From assembly GCA_964453435.1 (NCBI GenBank), contig CAYVQZ010000092.1, positions 1 to 11,943 of the forward strand: DNA of 11,943 bases. The letters run 5' to 3'. Under the pieces are notes generated by a model that worked only from the letters and a program-made list of their open reading frames with translations, had not been told where the DNA came from and did no database searches. The position numbers were made by a program, and so were the translations under genes. Positions 6,480 through 11,943 of the stretch are shown here, piece by piece. Origin of the DNA: CAYVQZ01 sp964453435 (GTDB taxonomy: Bacteria > Abyssobacteria > SURF-5). Each line of letters begins with the position of its first letter. Position 1 is the first letter of the stretch.

Positions 6480-8135
6480 ATGCAAAGACCATGGTTCCAG
6501 CATTACGACTATTTCGTTCCCACATCCATCCGATATCCGAAGATTCCCGCATATTTCATGATGGAACTTGCGGCATCGAAATACAAAGACGAGCCGGCGA
6601 CCGAATTTTTTGGGGCGACCTTAACCTATCGGGAATTAAGGAACGAGGTAAACAGGTTTGCATTCGCGCTGAGAGAACTGGGAATCGAGAAGGGGGACCG
6701 CGTCGGCCTGATGTTGCCGAACTGTCCGCAAATCATCATTGCGTATTATGCGGTTCTCCGAATAGGCGCAATCGTTGTGAACGTGAATCCGCTTTATACC
6801 GAACGAGAGCTCGAACACCAGGTGAACGACAGCGGGCTGAACACCCTTGTCTGCCTGGACATGTTCATAGACCGAATCAGGAAGGTCAAGGAAAAAACAT
6901 CTATCAAGAGAATTGTCGTTTCACGCGTGACGGACTACATGTTTCCCGAGATCAGGGACGGAGCGGGCGCATACGAACTTTCGGCGGGCGAATACGGATT
7001 CCTCGACCTGCTGAAAAGCGCGGGCAACCGGCAGCCGCCGATAATCGAAATAAATATCGAGGAGCCGGCGGTCCTCCAGTACACGGGCGGCACAACGGGT
7101 CTGAGCAAGGGGGCCACGCTCTCTCACAAAAACATAGTGGCGAACACTGTCCAAACAACGCTCTGGGCAAAGGAACTGATGCCGCGGCAGCAACCCATCT
7201 ATCTCGTTGTCATACCGATTTTCCACTCGTATGGAATGACATGCGGGATGAATACGGGAATCTTCAGCGGCGCAAAGATGGTGCTCATCCCGAGGTTCGA
7301 TATCGATGATATGCTGAACGCGTTCGAGACCCACGATGTCACATATTTCCCGGGCGTTCCAACAATATTCACCGCCATCCTGAATCACCCGCGTTCAAAA
7401 GAGGTCGGGCTCGACAGGGTCGCCCTCTTCAATTCGGGGTCGGCTCCTCTGGCCGTCGAAACTATAAATGGAATTACCTCGCTCGGCATCTCTCTCACCG
7501 AGGGCTATGGCCTGAGCGAAGCCACGCCGGTCACGCACTCGACGCCGATTCTGGGCATCAAAAAGCCCGGAAGTATCGGGATCCCGTTCCCTGACACGGA
7601 CTCGAAAATCGTTGATTCCGAAGACTGGGAAAAGGAACTTCCCACGGGTGGCGAGGGCGAGCTTGCCATCAAGGGGCCGCAGGTAATGCTCGGCTATTGG
7701 AACAAACCCGAGGAAACCGAGGCGACGTTGAAGGACGGCTGGCTGCTCACCGGCGACATCGCCCGCATGGACGAGGACGGATATTTCTACATAGTCGACA
7801 GGAAGAAAGATATGATTATTGCCGGGGGCTACAATATCTATCCTCGCGAAGTCGACGAGGTCCTGTACTCGCACCCCAAAATACTCGAGGCGGCAACCAT
7901 CGGCGTTCCTCACGAGTACCGCGGAGAAACCGTGAAAGCCTTTGTTGTGTTGCGTCCCGGCGAGACCGCGACCGTCGAGGAAATTACCGCCTTCTGCAAG
8001 GAAAACCTGGCCGTCTACAAGGTCCCGAAGATAATCGAAATCCGTGACGAACTGCCGAAGACCGCGGTCGGCAAGATTCTCCGGAAAGAACTCAGGGCCG
8101 AGGAACTGAAAAAGGCGAAGGAACCGAAGCAGTAA
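6480..8135 (+). CDS. Long-chain acyl-CoA synthetase, FadD-like (AMP-forming), copy 1
   Basis: This 551-residue ANL-superfamily enzyme activates a carboxylic acid with ATP to an acyl-adenylate and transfers it to CoA, probably at the membrane face for beta-oxidation or lipid recycling. In order it shows LTYRELRNEVNRFA (48-61) and the P-loop YTGGTTGLSKG (201-211). IPIFHSYGM is at 245-253, EGYGLSEATP at 341-350, the adenine/ribose motif TGD at 424-426 and the hinge DRKKDMIIAGG at 440-450. The catalytic lysine is K532 (PKTAVGKILRKEL). The length is usual for FadD-like ligases. It differs from the second ligase in the window by lacking the basic segment before the P-loop region. The start at 6480 follows GAGGTG; an upstream in-frame ATG at 6384 is judged too early. 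Acyl chain length cannot be read from sequence. Confidence 0.9.
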   Translation: MQRPWFQHYDYFVPTSIRYPKIPAYFMMELAASKYKDEPATEFFGATLTYRELRNEVNRFAFALRELGIEKGDRVGLMLPNCPQIIIAYYAVLRIGAIVVNVNPLYTERELEHQVNDSGLNTLVCLDMFIDRIRKVKEKTSIKRIVVSRVTDYMFPEIRDGAGAYELSAGEYGFLDLLKSAGNRQPPIIEINIEEPAVLQYTGGTTGLSKGATLSHKNIVANTVQTTLWAKELMPRQQPIYLVVIPIFHSYGMTCGMNTGIFSGAKMVLIPRFDIDDMLNAFETHDVTYFPGVPTIFTAILNHPRSKEVGLDRVALFNSGSAPLAVETINGITSLGISLTEGYGLSEATPVTHSTPILGIKKPGSIGIPFPDTDSKIVDSEDWEKELPTGGEGELAIKGPQVMLGYWNKPEETEATLKDGWLLTGDIARMDEDGYFYIVDRKKDMIIAGGYNIYPREVDEVLYSHPKILEAATIGVPHEYRGETVKAFVVLRPGETATVEEITAFCKENLAVYKVPKIIEIRDELPKTAVGKILRKELRAEELKKAKEPKQ

Positions 8136-8247
8136 ACCCCGGCATACGTAGAAAGACTTGCAGTCGCGTTGCAGACGCATAGCAACCCACCCATTCCGAT
8201 GACACATTCGTTGTGAGACTGTTCCTCGAGTTGCGGCGTTTTGGAAC

Positions 8248-8256
8248 GGAGAGGAG
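8248..8256 (+). promoter_or_regulatory. Ribosome binding site of nicotinate phosphoribosyltransferase
   Basis: GGAGAGGAG ends five bases before the ATG at 8262. It selects this ATG over the in-frame TTG at 8241, which has no such site. Confidence 0.7.
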
Positions 8257-8261
8257 CCCGA

Positions 8262-9626
8262 ATGCCAGACCGTACTTCCACCACGTCGGCTCTTTTCACC
8301 GACTTGTACGAACTCACCATGGGCGCCAGTTACTACCGCGAAAAGATGTTTGCGCCCGCGACGTTCAGCCTTTTCGTCCGCAACTATCCCGAGAACTGGG
8401 GGTTTTTCGCGTTTGCGGGACTCGATTCGGTCCTCGAGTACCTCGAGAACTTCGGGTTCACGGCAGAGGAAATCGAGTACCTCAGAACACTCGACATGTT
8501 CGAGGACGATTTCCTGAGTTACCTGGCGGACCTGAGGTTCACCGGCAATGTGTGGGCGATGCGGGAAGGAGAACTGTTCTTCGCCAACGAGCCGGTCATC
8601 GAAGTCACGGCGCCGATAATCGAAAGCCAGCTCGTGGAAACATACATTATCAACGCCGTCCACATACAATCGCTGATTTGCGCCAAGGCGTCTCGCTGCA
8701 ATATCGTCTCGCAGGGAAAAGCGCTCGTGGATTTCTCGCTGCGGCGCACCCACGGAACCGACGCCGGCCTCAAGGTTGCGCGCTCGAGCCATATCGCCGG
8801 CTTTCGCGCGACAAGCAACGTTTTGGCCGGACAGCTTTACGGCATACCAGTCAGCGGCACAATGGCGCATTCTTATGTTACCGCCTTCGAAGAAGAGATT
8901 GAGTCGTTTCGCGCCTTCGTTCGCGCACACCCCGATAATGCGATTCTGCTCGTCGACACGTATGACACCATATCCGGCACAAAGAAGGCGTGCGAGGTTG
9001 GCCGTGAAATGAAGCAGCGTGGACAGCAGCTCCGCGGAATACGTCTTGACAGCGGCGACATGGCCGACCTGAGCAAAAAGGTTCGTAAAATTTTGGATGC
9101 GGCGGGACTCGCGGAAACGCAAGTTTTTGCGAGCAGCGGCTTCGACGAATACAAAATAGCGGATGTCCTCTCGAAAAACGCTCTAATAGACGGGTTCGGA
9201 GTCGGAACAAACATGGGTGTCTCCGAGGATGTCCCAAGCTTTGATATGGCGTACAAGATGGTCGATTACTCGGGCCGGCCCGTGCTCAAGCTGAGTTCGG
9301 GCAAACGCACGCTTCCTGCGGAAAAACAGGTGTACCGTTTGTACGGCAAAGACGGGAAATTCGAACGCGACACAATCGCGCTCCGTGGTGAGACCGCGCC
9401 TCGCGAGGCGAATCCGCTGCTGATAAAAGTAATGGAAAACGGGAAGCGGCTCTTTCGCGAATCGCTCGATGACTCACAAAAACGCTGCACGGATTCTCTC
9501 AAAAAGCTGCCGCAAAAGGTTGCTCGCGTCAGGAACCCCAAGGAATACGCCGTTCTCGAAAGCAAAGACCTGCAGGAACTGACAAACGCCATACAGGAGC
9601 GGGCAGAAAAACAAATAGTCTCCTGA
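8262..9626 (+). CDS. pncB: Nicotinate phosphoribosyltransferase
   Basis: This 454-residue cytoplasmic enzyme of NAD salvage (Preiss-Handler route) converts nicotinate and PRPP to nicotinate mononucleotide, helped by ATP hydrolysis. Family marks are the N-terminal TDLYELTMGASYY (13-25), FFAFAGLD (48-55), RRTHG (161-165), and GTMAH (199-203). H203 aligns with the histidine that is phosphorylated in enterobacterial PncB. RLDSGDM is at 261-267, SSGFDEYKI at 291-299 and GVGTNMG at 313-319. The length agrees with the COG1488 type. It lies 126 bases after the first acyl-CoA ligase on the same strand and could be read through from it or have its own promoter; neither is clear. The C-terminal tail is lysine-rich and probably helical. 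Nicotinamide phosphoribosyltransferase is less likely given the overall motif pattern. Confidence 0.93.
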   Translation: MPDRTSTTSALFTDLYELTMGASYYREKMFAPATFSLFVRNYPENWGFFAFAGLDSVLEYLENFGFTAEEIEYLRTLDMFEDDFLSYLADLRFTGNVWAMREGELFFANEPVIEVTAPIIESQLVETYIINAVHIQSLICAKASRCNIVSQGKALVDFSLRRTHGTDAGLKVARSSHIAGFRATSNVLAGQLYGIPVSGTMAHSYVTAFEEEIESFRAFVRAHPDNAILLVDTYDTISGTKKACEVGREMKQRGQQLRGIRLDSGDMADLSKKVRKILDAAGLAETQVFASSGFDEYKIADVLSKNALIDGFGVGTNMGVSEDVPSFDMAYKMVDYSGRPVLKLSSGKRTLPAEKQVYRLYGKDGKFERDTIALRGETAPREANPLLIKVMENGKRLFRESLDDSQKRCTDSLKKLPQKVARVRNPKEYAVLESKDLQELTNAIQERAEKQIVS

Positions 9627-9664
9627 GAGCCGGGTGACGTCGGCAACGAACACCGCTTCAGGAG
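9620..9664 (+). terminator. Imperfect hairpin after pncB, possible weak terminator
   Basis: CTCCTGA (9620-9626, including the pncB stop codon) pairs with TCAGGAG (9658-9664). An inner GCCG/CGGC stem lies at 9629-9632 and 9641-9644. No T run follows, so factor-independent termination is doubtful. The new promoter downstream fits a transcription-unit boundary near here. Confidence 0.25.
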
Positions 9665-9747
9665 GAGAGTGAAACCACCCGTTGCGTTCGGATACGTCCG
9701 TCCCACCCACCTCCATTCACACCGCACACCCACCGTTCGCATGCCCA

Positions 9748-9776
9748 TTGCGAATTTCCAACCCTCATGCTACAAT
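9748..9776 (+). promoter_or_regulatory. Sigma-70-like promoter of the second acyl-CoA ligase
   Basis: TTGCGA (9748-9753) and TACAAT (9771-9776) are separated by exactly 17 bases. A TG one base before the -10 box makes it an extended -10 (TGCTACAAT). The ligase ATG follows 52 bases after the -10 box. This is the best promoter match in the window. Confidence 0.6.
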
Positions 9777-9828
9777 ACGCCACACGCTCTGATATTGCGA
9801 TTGGTTCATTCATCCGGAACAGGGAACG

Positions 9829-11529
9829 ATGAAGGAAAATTCCTCGCCCGGTAACCGCCCGTGGCTCGCTTTCTACGACAAGCATGTCCCACAGTCGCTC
9901 GATTATCCCCCGATAACAATCTGTCAATTGCTTGATGACGCCCGACGCAGGTTTCCCTCGAATACGGCGACCATCTTCTACGGCGCCAGACGAACGTATT
10001 CCGAAATCAGCGCGCGCGTGGATGCGTTCGCCGCCGCGCTCAAGGACCGGGGTATCTCTCAAGGCGACCGGGTCGCGCTCATGCTGCCGACGTGCCCGCA
10101 GTTCGTTATCGGCTACTTCGCCACGCTGAAGCTCGGCGCAATCGCGGTTCCGACCAATCCGCTGTATGTCGAGAGGGAACTCGAGCATCAATTCAACGAT
10201 TCCGGCGCGAAGGCCGTCGTCTGCCTCGACCTCATGCTCGAACGCATCAAAAACGTGTGGAAAAAGACACAGCTTCAGCACGTCATCGTCACGAGCCTGT
10301 CAGACGAAATGCCGCTCATCGCCAGGGTCGTGTTCAAGCGGAGGCTGCGGAAACAAGGCGTCAGGCCGCCGGCGGAAAATCCGGAAGGCGTCTTGCGATT
10401 CAACGACTTGCTGAAAACCGCGCCGGCGGAGACGGTCGCGGACGCCGCACATCATGAAGACGTCGCCATGCTGCAATACACGGGCGGCACAACAGGCGTT
10501 TCCAAGGGCGTCATGCTCACCCACAAAAACATGGTGGCCAACGTCGAACAGAACATCGTCTGGCGCGCCCCGGATATCGAGCCCGGCAAGAACACCATTC
10601 TGTGCGTTCTGCCCTTTTTTCACGTGTACGGATTGTGCAGCATGTTATGCTACGTGCGGGTGGGCGCCGCAATGGTCTTGCTGCCGAGGTTCGATGTCAA
10701 GGAGACCTTGGCCGCGCTGCACAAACATCGCCCGCAACTCTTCGCCGCCGTCCCCACCATCCTGGTCGCAATCAACAACCACCCTCGACTGGACAAATAC
10801 AGGCTCGACTCCATAAAGAGTGTCAATTGCGGAGCGGCCCCCCTGCCGGTCGAGGTGATGGAGCAGTTCGAAAAGAGGACCGGCGCCACGATTCTGGAAG
10901 GATTCGGAATGAGCGAGGCTTCGCCCGGCGTGCATTCCAATCCCTATCTCGGGCCTCACAAAGCCGGGAGTGTGGGCATCCCTCTGCCGGATACCGACTC
11001 GAAGATTATGGACCTCGACACGGGTGACAGCGAACTGCCCGTGGGCGAAGCGGGCGAACTCGTCATACGCGGGCCACAGGTGATGCAGGGTTACTGGAAC
11101 CGGACCGATGAAACCGCCGCGGCTCTTCGCGACGGCTGGCTCTACACGGGCGACATAGCGCGAATGGACGAGGACGGATATTTTTACATAGTGGACCGGA
11201 AGAAAGACATGATAATCGCGGGCGGTTTCAACATTTACCCGCGCGAGATAGACGAAGTGTTGTTCGAACATCCCAAGGTGAAGGAAGCGGTGGCCGTCGG
11301 CATGCCGGACAAATACCGCGGCGAGACGGTCAAGGCATTTATCGTTTTGAGAGACGGCGAGACCGCCACCGAAAAGGAAATCATCGATTTCTGCCGCGAG
11401 CGCCTGACCCGCTACAAGGTTCCGACGCAGGTCGAGTTCCGGCCCGAGCTCCCGAAAACGCTTGTCGGAAAAATTTTGAGGAGAGCGCTGCGCGAAGAGG
11501 AAATGAGAAAGCAGACGAGCGCGTCCTGA
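9829..11529 (+). CDS. Long-chain acyl-CoA synthetase, FadD-like (AMP-forming), copy 2
   Basis: This 566-residue ANL-superfamily acyl-CoA ligase is clearly paralogous to the ligase at 6480-8135. Motifs are P-loop YTGGTTGVSKG (217-227), LPFFHVYGL (261-269), EGFGMSEASP (357-366), TGD (440-442), DRKKDMIIAGG (456-466) and catalytic K548 (PKTLVGKILRRAL). The block around the C-terminal hinge is almost identical in the two proteins, whereas the N-terminal region and acyl-pocket motifs differ, so they probably prefer different acyl substrates. A basic stretch at 166-179 (RVVFKRRLRKQGVR), absent from the first copy, could help it sit on the membrane. The start has AGGG four bases upstream and its own promoter. 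It ends at a TGA without an obvious terminator. Exact substrate is unknown. Confidence 0.92.
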   Translation: MKENSSPGNRPWLAFYDKHVPQSLDYPPITICQLLDDARRRFPSNTATIFYGARRTYSEISARVDAFAAALKDRGISQGDRVALMLPTCPQFVIGYFATLKLGAIAVPTNPLYVERELEHQFNDSGAKAVVCLDLMLERIKNVWKKTQLQHVIVTSLSDEMPLIARVVFKRRLRKQGVRPPAENPEGVLRFNDLLKTAPAETVADAAHHEDVAMLQYTGGTTGVSKGVMLTHKNMVANVEQNIVWRAPDIEPGKNTILCVLPFFHVYGLCSMLCYVRVGAAMVLLPRFDVKETLAALHKHRPQLFAAVPTILVAINNHPRLDKYRLDSIKSVNCGAAPLPVEVMEQFEKRTGATILEGFGMSEASPGVHSNPYLGPHKAGSVGIPLPDTDSKIMDLDTGDSELPVGEAGELVIRGPQVMQGYWNRTDETAAALRDGWLYTGDIARMDEDGYFYIVDRKKDMIIAGGFNIYPREIDEVLFEHPKVKEAVAVGMPDKYRGETVKAFIVLRDGETATEKEIIDFCRERLTRYKVPTQVEFRPELPKTLVGKILRRALREEEMRKQTSAS

Positions 11530-11943
11530 AAACACGATTTGGTGATTATCAGCTCTTGCATTAACACATTCGAATTCCGGCACACAATACCATTTTTTAT
11601 GGAGTCGCGAGGCTTCAACTGAAAGCGATACTGCCTCTTGCCGTGTCTGTAAAGTCGAGTTCGATTGTTGTTCTTGTGGCCAAAGGCATCGAGGTCAATA
11701 ATGTCTTCATCGGGGATTTTTTGAAGCAGTATTTCCCGCTCCGTGGGGTGGCCCTTGTCAAATGCGTAGACGCGACCCCTCGCCTTTTGACCCCTCGTCT
11801 TTTCGCTTGAAGAGATTTTTTTCATCCGCTCCGAACTGAATCGGATTTCAAGCAAATTCTCCCATAATGGATTGCACGTGTTAGAGTAAAGACTTGATAA
11901 TCATATAAAGGCGCCTCCGGGCATATCGAATAAGGTATTATCG
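11530..11943. other. Downstream region without a supported gene
   Basis: About 414 bases, more A/T-rich than the genes, with no family I recognise in any frame. A minus-strand reading frame (11855 to 11412, or from an ATG at 11825) encodes a basic peptide but runs 118 bases antisense into the end of the acyl-CoA ligase. It could be chance or the remnant of a decayed gene. A small palindrome, CCAT-TTTTT-ATGG (about 11589-11601), is too weak to call a terminator. Upstream elements of a gene beyond the window may lie near the right edge. Confidence 0.5.

Noticed and set aside
7395..9122. Minus-strand open frame of 575 codons
   Set aside because: It lies opposite the acyl-CoA ligase and pncB, both of which have complete family motifs. 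Its translation matches no family I know and crosses two genes. It is a by-product of biased codon use on the coding strand.
10645..11583. Minus-strand open frame of 312 codons
   Set aside because: It is the antisense shadow of the second acyl-CoA ligase, with no domain.

Overview
The window is ordinary bacterial chromosome of moderately high G+C, with ATG starts, Shine-Dalgarno sites and tightly packed genes. It shows no rRNA, tRNA, CRISPR array or intact insertion sequence. The organism cannot be named from the sequence. An O2-independent route to ergothioneine and two FadD-type acyl-CoA ligases would suit an anaerobic or facultative bacterium able to use or recycle fatty acids.

Layout. 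(1) 1-339 (+): C-terminal end of an AI-2E/PerM-family membrane transporter. It overlaps (2) 317-1321 (+), a family-2 (WbbL-like) glycosyltransferase. (3) Convergent to these, 5883-1400 (-) is a two-gene operon. The first gene is an EgtD-like histidine N-alpha-methyltransferase. The second, joined by an ATGA overlap, is a 1150-residue fusion of a bis-MGD molybdo/tungstoenzyme and a NifS/IscS-type cysteine desulfurase. (4) 5884-6479 is a non-coding spacer rich in short inverted and direct repeats. (5) 6480-11529 (+) holds an acyl-CoA ligase, a nicotinate phosphoribosyltransferase and a second, paralogous acyl-CoA ligase. The second ligase has a good sigma-70-like promoter. (6) 11530-11943 shows no gene I can support.

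The item of greatest interest is the operon. EgtD makes hercynine (N-alpha-trimethylhistidine). The fusion has what is needed to take sulfur from cysteine (PLP lysine and persulfide cysteine) and deliver it to a metallopterin centre in the same chain. The simplest reading is a two-gene, oxygen-independent ergothioneine pathway: methylate histidine, then replace the imidazole C2-H with C-SH using cysteine sulfur. I recall, without being able to check, a report of a metallopterin-dependent ergothioneine synthase from Caldithrix abyssi. If that is right, this is a homologue of a recently described and still little-explored class rather than a wholly new one. Unusual details here are the direct coupling to EgtD, the loss of the usual lysine after the fourth Fe-S cysteine, and the absence of any electron-transfer subunit.

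The transporter, glycosyltransferase, acyl-CoA ligases and NAD-salvage enzyme look like ordinary housekeeping or accessory genes. I see no functional link between them and the ergothioneine operon.
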